64,000 nt of DNA from Gemmatimonadota bacterium (GCA_028287235.1 JAQBQB010000026.1:248001-312000); one strand, 5' to 3'; counted from the first letter of the stretch, positions 42,577 to 55,309 are shown. Translations and numbers: made by a program. Notes: generated by a model not told the origin, from the sequence alone.

Positions 42577-43590
42577 TCAGCCCGCGTCTTCCAGCTCCTC
42601 TTCCAGCTCCGCCGTCTTTCGCATCGCGCGGATCGCCGTGCCGCCGGCCACGATCGCGCCGAGCACGATGTAGATATAGAAGGTGTAGAACCGCCACCAG
42701 AGCAGCGCGGCCGCGAACAACGACGGTCCGATCACGCCGGCGAGCGCGGCACGAAAGGCCAGCTCCACCGCGCCGCCGCCCCCCGGCGCGGGAACTACGG
42801 CGGCCCCATAGAGCAGCCCGAGCGGCCAGAGCGCCAGCGGCGCCAACGGCGCAATCGCTCCCGCTCCGAGCACGAGTGCCGGCAACACGCACAGCCGCAT
42901 CGCCACGTGAACGACCGACATCGTGTACGAGGCGACCGCCCAGCGGTAATCGATGTGCTTCACGCTATCAACGGTGGAGCGCACCTGCGCGAACCACCGT
43001 TGAATGACGTCCCACCGTTTGCCGCCGAGTCCGAGCCTCAGCGCCCATCGCGGCGGCGCGTCTCCCACGTGCCGGCGCGACAGTATCACGGCGAGCGCCG
43101 CGATACCAATCACGAATCCGGCATAGGCGCCCACCACGCCGACCAGGGCGCCGAGCACCACGCCGGCGTGCCGAAAGACGATGGCGACGATCACCACGAC
43201 TGTCGCCAACGACAGCGCCTCGAGAAACAATTCGGCGAACAGCACCACGAGGGCGCTCGGCGTCGGCACTCCGGCCTCGGCCAGTACCAGGAAGCGCGCC
43301 GGCTCCGCGCCCGACCGTGCCGGCGTGATCGACGCACCGAAGTCGCCGGCGAGCGTGGTACGCAACGCCGTGACGAAGCTCAGCTTGATGTGCGCCGCTT
43401 TCGCGCTCCAGGTGATCTTCCACGAGCGCGTCAGAATCTCGACGACCACCGCCGCGATGGCGAACAGATGCGCTCGCGGGGGTAGCGTGATCGCGCTCCC
43501 CGCCCGCCACCACCGCCAGATGAAAAACGCCGAAATGCCGATCACCCCCGCGAACGACGCGGCGGTGAACGCCCAACGCTTCCAGGTCAT
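42577..43590 (-). CDS. YbhN/AglD-like flippase-family membrane protein
   Basis: The 337-residue protein has seven to eight membrane segments and the LPG synthase TM (UPF0104) pattern: LRTTLAGDFGASITPARSGAEP, PALVLGAG, and VPAPGGGGAVELAFRAAL. Related proteins are proposed to move lipids or lipid-linked sugars across the membrane, but direct proof is rare. It ends with an acidic tail (EEELEDAG). It converges with glgP, with an eight-base gap between the stops. Confidence 0.9.
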   Translation of the reverse strand: MTWKRWAFTAASFAGVIGISAFFIWRWWRAGSAITLPPRAHLFAIAAVVVEILTRSWKITWSAKAAHIKLSFVTALRTTLAGDFGASITPARSGAEPARFLVLAEAGVPTPSALVVLFAELFLEALSLATVVVIVAIVFRHAGVVLGALVGVVGAYAGFVIGIAALAVILSRRHVGDAPPRWALRLGLGGKRWDVIQRWFAQVRSTVDSVKHIDYRWAVASYTMSVVHVAMRLCVLPALVLGAGAIAPLAPLALWPLGLLYGAAVVPAPGGGGAVELAFRAALAGVIGPSLFAAALLWWRFYTFYIYIVLGAIVAGGTAIRAMRKTAELEEELEDAG

Positions 43591-43739
43591 GCGTGAGACA
43601 TCGGCGTACGGCGCTGTTGAATCAGAGGCATCTCCCAGGCATGTGTGCGCGAATCACTCCCCATCTTAATGCGTTTGCTCTGAAAGAGGGCCCGAGCACG
43701 CTTCACCGGCGAACCCAGCCGCGTGCGCCGGTGCGCGCT

Positions 43740-44492
43740 ATGCGTTTAGCGCGGCCCATGGCGCCGGTGCGAATCAGTAAACGCTCCTTCTCATTGCCCG
43801 TGGGCAACGGCGAGGCGGTGCCCTCGGTCTTTCAGATCCCCGAGGGCGCGGCAACGGTGCCGGGCGTGCTGCTGCTTCACGGATTCACGTCGCGCAAAGA
43901 GCGCGTTGCCGAGTCGATTGGTCGCTCGCTCGCGGTCCGCGGTGTGGCGAGTCTCGCCATCGACCTCCCGATGCACGGCGCTCGGCAGGGCCGTTCCGAG
44001 AGTCTGTCGCTGCGCAATCCGCTCGCCTTGGTCCAGGCGTGGAAGCTGGCCGTGCGTGAAGCGAATCAGGCAATCGAGTACTTGGCCGCGCATGAGGCGA
44101 TCGACCCTGGCCGGCTGGCGATCGCCGGATATTCCATCGGCGCGTACCTCGCCATGGTCGTCGCCGCCGACAATCCGCGCGTGCGCGCCATCGCGCTCGT
44201 GGCCGGCGGCGACCTTCCGGAACAGACCCCGTTCCTGTCGTTCGTGCGCGGCGTGGCAGATCCGCGCCGCGCGGCGCGGTCGCTCGCTGGACGGCCACTC
44301 CTGATGGTGAACGGCAAGCGCGATCGCACCGTGACGCCCGCGCAGGCACGCGCGCTCTTTGCCGCCGCGAGCGAGCCGAAAGAGCTGCGTTGGTACGACG
44401 GCGGCCATTGGCCGCCGGAGACGGCGATCGACGACGTGGCGCTGTGGCTCGCCGATCAGCTCTCCAATCGCACCAAGCGCCGTCTCGCGTAG
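43740..44492 (+). CDS. Alpha/beta-hydrolase (dienelactone-hydrolase-like)
   Basis: The 250-residue protein has the hydrolase fold: VLLLHGFTSRKER (oxyanion loop), nucleophile Ser in IAGYSIGAYLAMV, Asp in MVNGKRDRTVTP and His in YDGGHWPPE. The substrate is unknown. Possible starts are 43593, 43740 and 43758; no ribosome site decides, and 43740 is a compromise. The last 37 bases overlap the convergent methyltransferase. Confidence 0.8.
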   Translation: MRLARPMAPVRISKRSFSLPVGNGEAVPSVFQIPEGAATVPGVLLLHGFTSRKERVAESIGRSLAVRGVASLAIDLPMHGARQGRSESLSLRNPLALVQAWKLAVREANQAIEYLAAHEAIDPGRLAIAGYSIGAYLAMVVAADNPRVRAIALVAGGDLPEQTPFLSFVRGVADPRRAARSLAGRPLLMVNGKRDRTVTPAQARALFAAASEPKELRWYDGGHWPPETAIDDVALWLADQLSNRTKRRLA

Positions 44493-45463
44493 ACCTCGAT
44501 CCACGGTGCGTGCGTCGACGAACGGCGCGCAATGAAACGCATCAACGCCTTCGCCCCCATCTCCTCGGCGCGTGCCCACGGCCGCGTCCACTCGTCGGCG
44601 ATCGGCACGAGCACGTCGCCGCGCACCTGCACCACCTCGAACCCGCTCTCGCCGAGCAAGGCGCGCAGCGATCGTTCGGTGAAGCCCCACCGGTACGGAA
44701 AGGTCAACAGGTTGTTCTGCGCCAACATCTCGCGCGCCGCGGCGCGTTGCAGCGGGTGACTGCTCGCAAGCAGCGGACGAAGCCGTCCGTAGAACGCGCC
44801 GTTGGGCACGCGCACGACGAACACTCCGTTCGGCCGCAGCACCTTCGCCGCCGCGTTCACAGCGCGCCGGGGATCCGCCAGCTGGTCGAAGGTGTTCCAG
44901 ATCGCGACGGCGTCGAAGCTGCGGCCGCGCTCGATCGAGTCCAGCTCGCCGTCGTGCACCGCGAAGCCCATCGACCGCGTGAAGCAGTTGACGCCGGCGT
45001 TGATGTCGACTCCCTCCGCCGACAATCCTCGTTCGCGCGCTGCGGCGAGGAAGGCACCCACGTAGCTCCCAACCTCGAGCACCGATCCTCCGCGCCCCAT
45101 GACGCTCCGAAGCGCCTTCGCCTGGGCGCGAAGTGCGGGAAGTTGTGTCTCGTGGAGGGCCCGCAACGCGCCGGGCGACGGGCCCTCGCGCGCGTAGATC
45201 TCGTCCAGCTCGTGCGTGCGCTCGACCGGGTTTCGGTAGATCAGTCCGCAATCGCTGCAGCGGACGAGTCGAACCGGTGCGTGCTCCGAGAACGCGACGC
45301 GGTCCATGAGGCGGTCGGTCGGCGTGCCGGTGCGCAGCCGCTTCTCGTGGAATTCCCAGAGTGACTCCACTTCCGCGCGGAGGTCGTCGTGTTCGGCGAT
45401 GACCTCCGCGTCGGTGTGGCTACAGACGATGCAATGCGCGAATTCGTACGATGGGCCGGGCAC
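44456..45463 (-). CDS. Class I SAM-dependent methyltransferase with zinc-ribbon-like N-terminus
   Basis: Two Cys pairs (CIVCSHTD and CSDCGLIY) in the first 75 residues form a probable zinc-binding lid, as in sugar methyltransferases. The SAM-binding domain follows: VLEVGSYVGAFLAAARERGL, then FDAVAIWNTFDQLADP and VLRPNGVFVVRVPN. The target may be a small molecule or sugar. Its 3' end overlaps the hydrolase gene by 37 bases. Confidence 0.87.
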   Translation of the reverse strand: MPGPSYEFAHCIVCSHTDAEVIAEHDDLRAEVESLWEFHEKRLRTGTPTDRLMDRVAFSEHAPVRLVRCSDCGLIYRNPVERTHELDEIYAREGPSPGALRALHETQLPALRAQAKALRSVMGRGGSVLEVGSYVGAFLAAARERGLSAEGVDINAGVNCFTRSMGFAVHDGELDSIERGRSFDAVAIWNTFDQLADPRRAVNAAAKVLRPNGVFVVRVPNGAFYGRLRPLLASSHPLQRAAAREMLAQNNLLTFPYRWGFTERSLRALLGESGFEVVQVRGDVLVPIADEWTRPWARAEEMGAKALMRFIARRSSTHAPWIEVYARRRLVRLES

Positions 45464-45508
45464 GCTGTCCGCACTGTGCAGACAGGATGCCGCCCACCGC
45501 GCTGCGCG

Positions 45509-46456
45509 TCACGGGATCTTGTAGTACTCCACCTTGCCGTCGTTGAACAACGGCACGGCCAGAACGCCTCGCTTGGTATCGACCCCAATGTCGGCCGGTC
45601 CGTTCACGCCGGTCACGAGCCGCGACATCGCGCCGTTCTGAGTCACGTGCACCGCGCTGTCCGCCCAGCTCGTGACGAGAATGCGTCCGTCGGCGAGCAC
45701 CTCGACGCCGTCGTACGTTCCCGGGCCGGTGACGAGCGTCGCCGTGGACTTGTCGCCCTCCTTCCACGTCTGCACCGCGGTCCCGCTGAACGGCGCGAGC
45801 ACGAACCGTCCGTTCGCCTTGTCCCACGTGATGCCGTTCGGCGAGTTGAGCGAGTCGGGCTTGAGCGACGTGGCCGTGCGTCCGACGATCTTGAAGATCT
45901 GGTCGACGCCGGGGTGGGTCGTGGCGCCCTTCGCGTCGAACATGATGCCGGTGTCCGTGACGTACACCGCGCCGTCGCCGCCCACCGCGACGTCGTTGAG
46001 GAACGTCGCCTTCTGCGACGACAGATCGATGTCCGCCACCTTGGCGCCCGTCTTCCGGTTGAACGCGCGCACGTGATTGATGTCGGCCACCCACAGCGTG
46101 TCGCCGACGAGCGCCAATCCCTTCGGCGCATCGAGCGTCACGCCATTCTTGCCGCCTTCCACGAGCACCTTCGTTGCCGCGCCCGTGCTGTCGGCGCGCA
46201 CGATCGCGATGAAGCCGTTGTTGTCGTGCTGCGACGGATTGCCGTTGATGTTCGACACGTAGTACACGTCGTTGTCGGGATCATACCGCACCGACTCGGG
46301 CGTCTTCATTCCGCCCGTCTCCCCGAGCTTCGACGCAGCCGCCGGCGCTGCGGCCGGCGTGGCCGCGGCCGTCGCCGTATCGGTCTTCGGCGTGTCCTGC
46401 TTCGCACACGCCGCAACTGCGCACGCGGCGATGACCACAACATTGATTCGTCGCAT
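45509..46456 (-). CDS. SMP-30/NHL-like beta-propeller lipoprotein
   Basis: A lipoprotein signal (AACAVAACAK) precedes an Ala/Thr/Pro-rich linker and a six-bladed propeller: ESVRYDPDNDVYYVSNINGNP, APKGLALVGDTLWVADIN, NDVAVGGDGAVYVTDTG, SPNGITWDK and DGVEVLADGRILVTSW. The repeated Asp/Asn at blade ends resembles gluconolactonases. No enzymatic activity is assigned. Confidence 0.88.
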   Translation of the reverse strand: MRRINVVVIAACAVAACAKQDTPKTDTATAAATPAAAPAAASKLGETGGMKTPESVRYDPDNDVYYVSNINGNPSQHDNNGFIAIVRADSTGAATKVLVEGGKNGVTLDAPKGLALVGDTLWVADINHVRAFNRKTGAKVADIDLSSQKATFLNDVAVGGDGAVYVTDTGIMFDAKGATTHPGVDQIFKIVGRTATSLKPDSLNSPNGITWDKANGRFVLAPFSGTAVQTWKEGDKSTATLVTGPGTYDGVEVLADGRILVTSWADSAVHVTQNGAMSRLVTGVNGPADIGVDTKRGVLAVPLFNDGKVEYYKIP

Positions 46457-46561
46457 CTGAGCCCCCTTGAAATGTCGGTATTCGGGATAAGTCTACCGAC
46501 GGGTCAAATAGTTCTTCGACGGCACGAACGCAGTAGCGACCCCGCGCCGCGCACACCATTC

Positions 46562-46576
46562 TTAGGCACTGCCTAA
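46562..46576. promoter_or_regulatory. 15-base palindrome upstream of the BNR-protein gene
   Basis: TTAGGCA-C-TGCCTAA lies 18 bases before the GTG start of the large BNR-repeat gene, in the 137-base region shared with the divergent propeller lipoprotein gene. It could be an operator; no regulator is known. Confidence 0.4.
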
Positions 46577-46593
46577 CCCCGAGCCAAACCAAC

Positions 46594-49785
<3,192 letters not shown>

Positions 49786-49801
49786 CGGCAGCGTGACCCA
49801 T

Positions 49802-49842
49802 ACAAAGAGGCCCGAGCGGCGTATCCGCTCGGGCCTCTTTGT
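49802..49842. terminator. Bidirectional rho-independent terminator
   Basis: An 18-bp perfect stem (ACAAAGAGGCCCGAGCGG, five-base loop CGTAT, inverted arm) begins with ACAAAG and ends with CTTTGT. It separates the converging BNR and fabI genes and serves both directions. Confidence 0.9.
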
Positions 49843-49859
49843 CTGATCGCCATTATGCG

Positions 49860-50777
49860 CTAGCTCGCCGAGGACGCCGCAGAGTCCGTAGCCTGTACGG
49901 CCATTCCCATGGCATGATAGCCCTTGTCGACGTAGACGGTATTTCCCGTAATTCCGCTCGCCAGCGGCGAGCAGAGGAAGGCCGCCGTCGCACCCACTTC
50001 ATCCGCCGTCAACTTTGCCGTCAACGGCGCGTTCGCCGATACGTACTCGACCATCTTCTCGATGATCCCGATCGCGCTCGCCGCGCGCGACGCGAACGGT
50101 CCGCCGGAGATCGTATTCACCCGGCAGCCGTACTTTCGTCCGGCCTCGAACGCCAGCGTGCGCGTGTCGCTCTCCAGCGCCGCCTTTGCCGACGACATTC
50201 CGCCGCCGTAACCCGGAATCACGCGCTCGCTGGCCATATAGGTGAGCGACACGAACGCGCCATTGTCGCGCATGATCGGCCCGAACCGCTGCACCATCGA
50301 CACGAGCGAGTACGCGCTCGCGCTCACGGCCCCCAAGTACCCGTGGCGGCTCACCTCGAGCAGCGGCTTCTTGACCTCGGGGCCGTTCGCCAACGAGTGC
50401 ACCACGATGTCGATCGGCCGCTCGCCGAAGTCGGCCACGAGACGCTCCGCCAGGCCGCCGATGGAGCAGTCGCCCACGTCCTTGTATCGCTTGCTCGTTC
50501 GGACGTCTTCGGGAATCTCGTCGTATCGGTCGTAGACGGCGTCGAGCGGATAGATCTTCTCGAACTGGAGGAGCTCGCCCGACGACATTCGCCGCGACTC
50601 GTCCATCTTGCCGCGCTCGAGGAGGTTCATGAAGATGTTCAGCGCCGGCGGCCAGGTTCCGACGCAAACACTTGCTCCCGCCTCGGCGAGCGCCTTGGCG
50701 ATCGCGAAGCCGAACCCCCCGTCGTCGGCGACCCCAGCCACGAGGGCGCGCCGTCCCGTCAGATCGATTTTGAGCAT
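49860..50777 (-). CDS. fabI: Enoyl-[acyl-carrier-protein] reductase, plant/chlamydia type
   Basis: FabI reduces the enoyl-ACP double bond in fatty acid elongation. The 305 residues and the insert [20 protein letters not shown] put it in the longer plant/Chlamydia subgroup. [20 protein letters not shown] is the nucleotide-binding start, [16 protein letters not shown] follows, and the catalytic residues lie in [20 protein letters not shown] with the Lys just after. It is a likely single-gene unit, with an SDR-type signature throughout. Confidence 0.95.
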   Translation of the reverse strand: MLKIDLTGRRALVAGVADDGGFGFAIAKALAEAGASVCVGTWPPALNIFMNLLERGKMDESRRMSSGELLQFEKIYPLDAVYDRYDEIPEDVRTSKRYKDVGDCSIGGLAERLVADFGERPIDIVVHSLANGPEVKKPLLEVSRHGYLGAVSASAYSLVSMVQRFGPIMRDNGAFVSLTYMASERVIPGYGGGMSSAKAALESDTRTLAFEAGRKYGCRVNTISGGPFASRAASAIGIIEKMVEYVSANAPLTAKLTADEVGATAAFLCSPLASGITGNTVYVDKGYHAMGMAVQATDSAASSAS

Positions 50778-50918
50778 GCCGGAATAATAGCAAACCCGTT
50801 TACATTATGCCGACCAGATGAGAGGCTGCTAATACGGCTGTCGGGACCTCTTCTCTTGCGCTCTACGTCCAGCGAACGAGCTTGGATGCTCGGCGATGAC
50901 CGCCTCCAAGGAGGAGAG

Positions 50919-51287
50919 TTGGCCACTGTCCTCTATGTCGATGACGAAGACGCGATCCGTCGCGCGCTTCGCTCCTGGCTCGCGCGGCGCGGACACACGG
51001 TGTTCACCGCCGGCACCAGCGACGAAGCGCGCGCCATTCTCGAATCGCACGCCGTGGACGGCGTCTTCATCGACGTCTGGCTCGGCGAGGAAAGCGGCTT
51101 CGACCTGTTCGAGATGATCGACATGCACTGGCCGCGCGTCGCGGAGCACGCCGTGTTCGTCACCGGCGACATCATCCGCGACCCGGCCATCGAGCAGTCG
51201 ATCGTCGCGCTCGAGCGCCCCGTGCTCACGAAACCGTTCGAGCTAAGCGAGCTCGAGCGTATCGTCGTAGGGTGGGCGCAGCCGTAG
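50919..51287 (+). CDS. Single-domain response regulator
   Basis: The CheY-like receiver has the acidic pair in LYVDDEDAIRRAL, the phospho-acceptor Asp in VFIDVWLGEESG, Thr in AVFVTGD and Lys in LTKPFELSELE. There is no output domain. TTG 50919 is chosen because AGGAGGAG lies just upstream; the ATG at 50886 would add 11 residues without a ribosome site. It heads a run of five co-oriented genes. No sensor kinase is present in the window. Confidence 0.85.
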   Translation: MATVLYVDDEDAIRRALRSWLARRGHTVFTAGTSDEARAILESHAVDGVFIDVWLGEESGFDLFEMIDMHWPRVAEHAVFVTGDIIRDPAIEQSIVALERPVLTKPFELSELERIVVGWAQP

Positions 51288-51317
51288 GTCGGCACGCAAT
51301 CTGTAAGAGGCTATCCC

Positions 51318-52496
51318 GTGACGAACCCAGCCCGTGAACTCATCTTGGGCCGGGGCGGCGGCGATTTGCCTGCGGCCTCGGGTCCGTCATTCGCGCGAGG
51401 CCTATGGCGAATCGCCGCCGCCGACGTCTCGAGTGGGAACCGCGTCACCCTCCTCCGCGACGGACCGGCCACCTTCCAGGCGATGATCGATCTCATCGAT
51501 CAGGCGACCGCCTCGGTCGACCTCGAGAGCTACATCTTCCGCTCCGACGACGTCGGGCAGCGCATGGGTCAGGCGCTCATGCGCGCCGTGGAGCGCGGGC
51601 TCAAGGTGCGCTTGCTCCTCGACTGGATCGGGGGCCGCGGTACCTCGCGCAAGTTCATCAAGCATCTCAAGCATGGTGGCGTCGAGATCGCGGTATTCAA
51701 CCCGCCCGGCTTTCGCGCCTGGCTCGGTGTGGTGCCACGCGACCATCGCAAGCTGCTCGTCGCCGACGGCGCCATCGGCATCACCGGTGGTGTCGGCGTC
51801 GGCCGCGAATGGACCACGGGCGTGCAGAAGTTGCACCGCTCGCGCTGGCGCGACACCGCCGTGCGGATCGATGGTCCGGCCGCGGCCGACATGGTCCACG
51901 CCTTCGACCACATGTGGCGGCGCACGCAGGGCCACGAGCGCCGTGGCTCGCATCGCTTTCTGAGACGGCCCGCCCGCGGCGCACATCTCGATCCCGCCAC
52001 CGACGAGCCGGCGCTCGTCGGCATCGTGGAAGGAGAGCCCCTTCGCCTGCGCGTGTCGCGCGCGCTCCAGATCCAGGCCATCTCGGCGAAGCGCTCGATC
52101 TGGATCGCGACGGCGTACTTCACGCCGTCTCCCTCCGAGGTCGAAGCGTTGAACGGCGCCGCGCGCGACGGTGTCGACGTACGCATTCTCGTGCCGAGCC
52201 GCAACGACCACCCGTGGGTCTCGCTGCTCGCGCGCCGCTACTACCGGCGGCTGCTCACGAACGGTGTGCGGATCTGGGAATGGCAGGGGGAGATGATGCA
52301 CGCCAAGACGAGCGTCATCGACGGCCGGTGGGTACGCGTCGGCTCGACCGACTTCAACCCCCTCGGCGTTGCCATCAACTACGAGCTGGACGCGGTCATC
52401 GAAGACGGCGTGCTGGGTCTCGAGGCCGAGCGCATGTTCCTCGCCGATCTCGACGAGTCGCGCGAAATCACATTCAATCGGAAGGGGGAAGCGTAA
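51318..52496 (+). CDS. Phospholipase D-family protein (cardiolipin-synthase-like)
   Basis: Two HKD motifs are present: HRKLLVADGAIGITGG near residue 145 and HAKTSVIDGRWVRVGS near residue 330. In cardiolipin synthases these act together to transfer phosphatidyl groups. There are no strong membrane segments, unlike E. coli ClsA. The GTG 51318 start follows the regulator by 30 bases. The stop overlaps the PAP2 start by one base (TAATG). Confidence 0.88.
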   Translation: MTNPARELILGRGGGDLPAASGPSFARGLWRIAAADVSSGNRVTLLRDGPATFQAMIDLIDQATASVDLESYIFRSDDVGQRMGQALMRAVERGLKVRLLLDWIGGRGTSRKFIKHLKHGGVEIAVFNPPGFRAWLGVVPRDHRKLLVADGAIGITGGVGVGREWTTGVQKLHRSRWRDTAVRIDGPAAADMVHAFDHMWRRTQGHERRGSHRFLRRPARGAHLDPATDEPALVGIVEGEPLRLRVSRALQIQAISAKRSIWIATAYFTPSPSEVEALNGAARDGVDVRILVPSRNDHPWVSLLARRYYRRLLTNGVRIWEWQGEMMHAKTSVIDGRWVRVGSTDFNPLGVAINYELDAVIEDGVLGLEAERMFLADLDESREITFNRKGEA

Positions 52497-53311
52497 TGCG
52501 TTGGATTCGTAGTTGGCTCGTCCTGCCGCTGCTTTGCGCAGCCGTGTCGTCGGCCGCGGCCCAGACCGATCCCGCGACGACGCGTCCGTTGTTTACCTGG
52601 CGCGATGCCGTGCTCGCGGGCGGATTCGTCGTCACCACGATCGCGATTCGTCCGCTCGACAAGAGCGCGGAACAAGCGCTTCAGCAACCGGAGCGTCAAA
52701 AGAACAAAGCATTCCGGGAGGCCGCGATCGGCTTTCGCACCATCGCCGCGCCGGGCTCCGTCATCATCGGCCTCGGGATGTACGCCACCGGCCGATTGAG
52801 CAACAACGACCATCTCGCGCAACTCGGGCTGCACGGAACGGAAGCGCTTTTTCTGGGCGAAGGTGTGGGCACGCTGCTCAAGGACATTTTCGGACGCGCG
52901 CGTCCGTTCGTCGACACCAATCCCGACAACTTCCAGTTGATGCGCGGCTTCAAGGGCGATGACAAGTTCCGCTCGTTTCCCTCTGGTCACGCCGTTGCCG
53001 GCTTCGCCGCCGCGGCCGCGGTCAGCGCGGAAACGAGCCGCTGGTGGCCGAACACCACGCTCATCATCGGCCCCGCCATGTACGGTGGCGCGGCGCTCAT
53101 CGGGTTGTCGCGCATGTACGACAACCGCCACTGGGCCAGCGACGTGATCCTCGGCGCGGCGATCGGCACCTTCGCCGGCACGAAGGTGGTGCGTTATTAT
53201 CACGAGCACCCTGGCAACAAACTCGACAAATGGCTGCTGAACGCTTCGGTCTCTCCCGGAGATCTCTCCCACATCTCGTTCTCCGTTCTTCCGGCGCTCG
53301 GCCGTCGATAG
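52496..53311 (+). CDS. PAP2-family phosphatase
   Basis: A signal peptide (LPLLCAAVSSAAAQ) precedes hydrophobic segments and the full PAP2 motif set: KDIFGRARP, SFPSGHAVAGF and SRMYDNRHWASD. It probably removes phosphate from phosphatidic acid, phosphatidylglycerolphosphate or undecaprenyl pyrophosphate. The one-base coupling to the cardiolipin-synthase-like gene suggests linked phospholipid use. Confidence 0.92.
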   Translation: MRWIRSWLVLPLLCAAVSSAAAQTDPATTRPLFTWRDAVLAGGFVVTTIAIRPLDKSAEQALQQPERQKNKAFREAAIGFRTIAAPGSVIIGLGMYATGRLSNNDHLAQLGLHGTEALFLGEGVGTLLKDIFGRARPFVDTNPDNFQLMRGFKGDDKFRSFPSGHAVAGFAAAAAVSAETSRWWPNTTLIIGPAMYGGAALIGLSRMYDNRHWASDVILGAAIGTFAGTKVVRYYHEHPGNKLDKWLLNASVSPGDLSHISFSVLPALGRR

Positions 53312-53330
53312 CTCGCAGTCATGAGCTAGC

Positions 53331-53861
53331 GTGAAGCCGGGCGTCATCGTGATGACCGAGCTTCACGGGCCGGTCGCCGACCGGCTGCGAGAGCTCCAGC
53401 GACGGTACGATCCGCGCATGGCCGCCGAGCTGCCGCCGCACATCACGATCACCGGCTCGTCGGGCATGGGACCATTCCCGCCCGAGACGACCGACGGCGA
53501 GCTGCGCGCGGCGCTCGAGCGAATCGCCGCGGAGACGCCGCCATTTTTCGTGCGGCTCGAGCCGCCCACGCGCTTCATGCAGAGCACCGTCGTCGTGATG
53601 ACGATCGAGCCGAACGGTCCAATCCGCGCGCTGCACGAGCGCATCAAATCGAGTGGGTTATCCTTCGAGCAGCCGCGCTTCACCTTCACGCCGCACGCCA
53701 CGCTCAGCTTCTATCCCGAGCTCTCGCGCGACCGGCTGCGCGAGCTCCTGCGCGTTCGCATCATCGACCCCGTGGTCATCGACTCGATTCAAGCCTATCG
53801 CGCGATCGACCTCACCCGCACGCAGAAAGTGCTCGACCTGCCCCTGACCGGCCCCACATGA
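53331..53861 (+). CDS. 2'-5' RNA ligase/2H phosphoesterase family protein
   Basis: The 176-residue protein has the two HxT signatures of the 2H family, PPHITITGSSG and TPHATLSFY, about 90 residues apart, which form the active site. Members cut or join RNA 2'-phosphodiesters or open cyclic phosphates. GTG 53331 starts 19 bases after the PAP2 stop. Its stop overlaps the next start (ATGA). Confidence 0.85.
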   Translation: MKPGVIVMTELHGPVADRLRELQRRYDPRMAAELPPHITITGSSGMGPFPPETTDGELRAALERIAAETPPFFVRLEPPTRFMQSTVVVMTIEPNGPIRALHERIKSSGLSFEQPRFTFTPHATLSFYPELSRDRLRELLRVRIIDPVVIDSIQAYRAIDLTRTQKVLDLPLTGPT

Positions 53862-55309
53862 CGTCCCGCCCCGCCGTTCTCGATCTCATCGAAGCCGACT
53901 GCGACGCCAGCGTCGGACGCGCCTTCGTCGCCGTCGCCGCCGAATATTTCGAGCAGACGAGAAGCCGCGAAGGCCGCGTCTCCACGGCGCACACGCCGGC
54001 CGGCCTCGCCGCGCGCTTCGACGAGCCGCTCCCGCGCGCCGGACACTCCGTCGAGTCGATCATCGCGCGCCTGCGCTCCGACGTCATCCCCGACTGCAAC
54101 CGCCTCTTTCATCCGCGCTACGTCGGCCATCAGGTGTCGGCACCGCTGCCCATCGCCGTGTGGATGGAGAGCGTCACGGCGGCGCTCAACCAGTCGGTCG
54201 CCGTGTTCGAGATGTCGCCGGTGGGCACCGTGCTCGAGCATCGCGTGATCAACTGGATGTGCGCGCTCGCCGGATATCCGAGCGACGCCGGCGGCACCAT
54301 GACCACCGGCGGCACCGAGGCGACGTTCACCGCGCTCCTCGCGGCGCGCAACGCCGTGTTGCCCGACGCCTGGACCAACGGCGTCGGCACCGATCCGCCG
54401 GTGCTCCTCTGCGGCGAGCACGCGCACTACGCCGTGACGCGTGCCGCCGGCGAGCTCGGGATCGGCATGCGCAACGCGATTGCCATCCGTTCGCGCGATC
54501 ACAAGATGGATCCCGACGCGCTGCGTCTCGCGCTCGACGCGCTCGGCCGCGAAGGCCGGCGCGTGCTCGCCGTCGTCGCGACCGCCGGCTCCACGGCGAC
54601 CGGCTCGTTCGACGACCTCGAGACGATCGGCGCGCTGTGTGACGAGCACGGCGTGTGGCTCCACGTGGACGGCGCGCATGGCGCGTCGGCGCTGTTGTCG
54701 CGCACGCACCGGCGGTACGTGCGCGGCATCGAGCGCGCGCGGTCCATCGCCTGGGATCCGCACAAGATGATGTTGCTTCCGCTGCAGGCCGGCATGGTGC
54801 TCGTGCGCAATGAGCGCGATCTCGACACCGCGTTCTCGCAGCGCGCGCCGTATCTCTTTCAGTCGGGCGATGCCGCCGAACGCGTGTGGGACCAAGGCAC
54901 GCGCAGCTTCCTCTGCTCGCATCGTGCCGACGTGTTCAAGCTCTGGGTTGCGCTGCAGCGCTACGGCGCCGACGCACTCGGCGAGCTGTACGATCACATG
55001 TGCGCCAACGCGCGGTTGTTCTGGGAGGAGATTCAGGAGCGGCCCGACTTCGAGGCCATGCACGAGCCCGAGTCGAACATTCTGTGCTTCCGCTACCTGG
55101 GGCCGGGAGCCCGTGATCATCCTGAGCGCAGCGACGACATTAACCGCGAGCTTCGCGAGCGCTACAACTTGTCGGGCGAAGGCTGGATCACCGCCACGAA
55201 CCTCGACGGCCGGCGCGTGCTGCGCGTCACGATGATGAACCCGCGCACCACGGCGGCCGACATCCGCGACGTCCTCGACGGACTCGCCGCGGTCGGAAAA
55301 ACACTATAA
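53858..55309 (+). CDS. Pyridoxal-dependent decarboxylase (group II), with in-frame repeat
   Basis: The PLP lysine is in AWDPHKMMLLPLQAG, and GGTEATFTALLAARN, VVATAGSTATGSFDDL and WLHVDGAHGAS are the cofactor-binding motifs. Substrates in the family include glutamate, aspartate, tyrosine and tryptophan; I cannot choose among them. Near residue 420 the protein contains ARDHPERSDDI, encoded by a TCATCCTGAGCGCAGCGAC repeat copy read in frame, between the conserved LCFRYLGPG and the next helix. It is the last gene of the five-gene run. Confidence 0.88.
   Translation: MTSRPAVLDLIEADCDASVGRAFVAVAAEYFEQTRSREGRVSTAHTPAGLAARFDEPLPRAGHSVESIIARLRSDVIPDCNRLFHPRYVGHQVSAPLPIAVWMESVTAALNQSVAVFEMSPVGTVLEHRVINWMCALAGYPSDAGGTMTTGGTEATFTALLAARNAVLPDAWTNGVGTDPPVLLCGEHAHYAVTRAAGELGIGMRNAIAIRSRDHKMDPDALRLALDALGREGRRVLAVVATAGSTATGSFDDLETIGALCDEHGVWLHVDGAHGASALLSRTHRRYVRGIERARSIAWDPHKMMLLPLQAGMVLVRNERDLDTAFSQRAPYLFQSGDAAERVWDQGTRSFLCSHRADVFKLWVALQRYGADALGELYDHMCANARLFWEEIQERPDFEAMHEPESNILCFRYLGPGARDHPERSDDINRELRERYNLSGEGWITATNLDGRRVLRVTMMNPRTTAADIRDVLDGLAAVGKTL
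55112..55132. repeat. Interspersed repeat copy inside the decarboxylase coding sequence
   Basis: Bases reading ATCATCCTGAGCGCAGCGAC match the repeat core and are translated as H-P-E-R-S-D. The length is a multiple of three, so the frame survives. No hairpin partner is present nearby. Confidence 0.7.
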
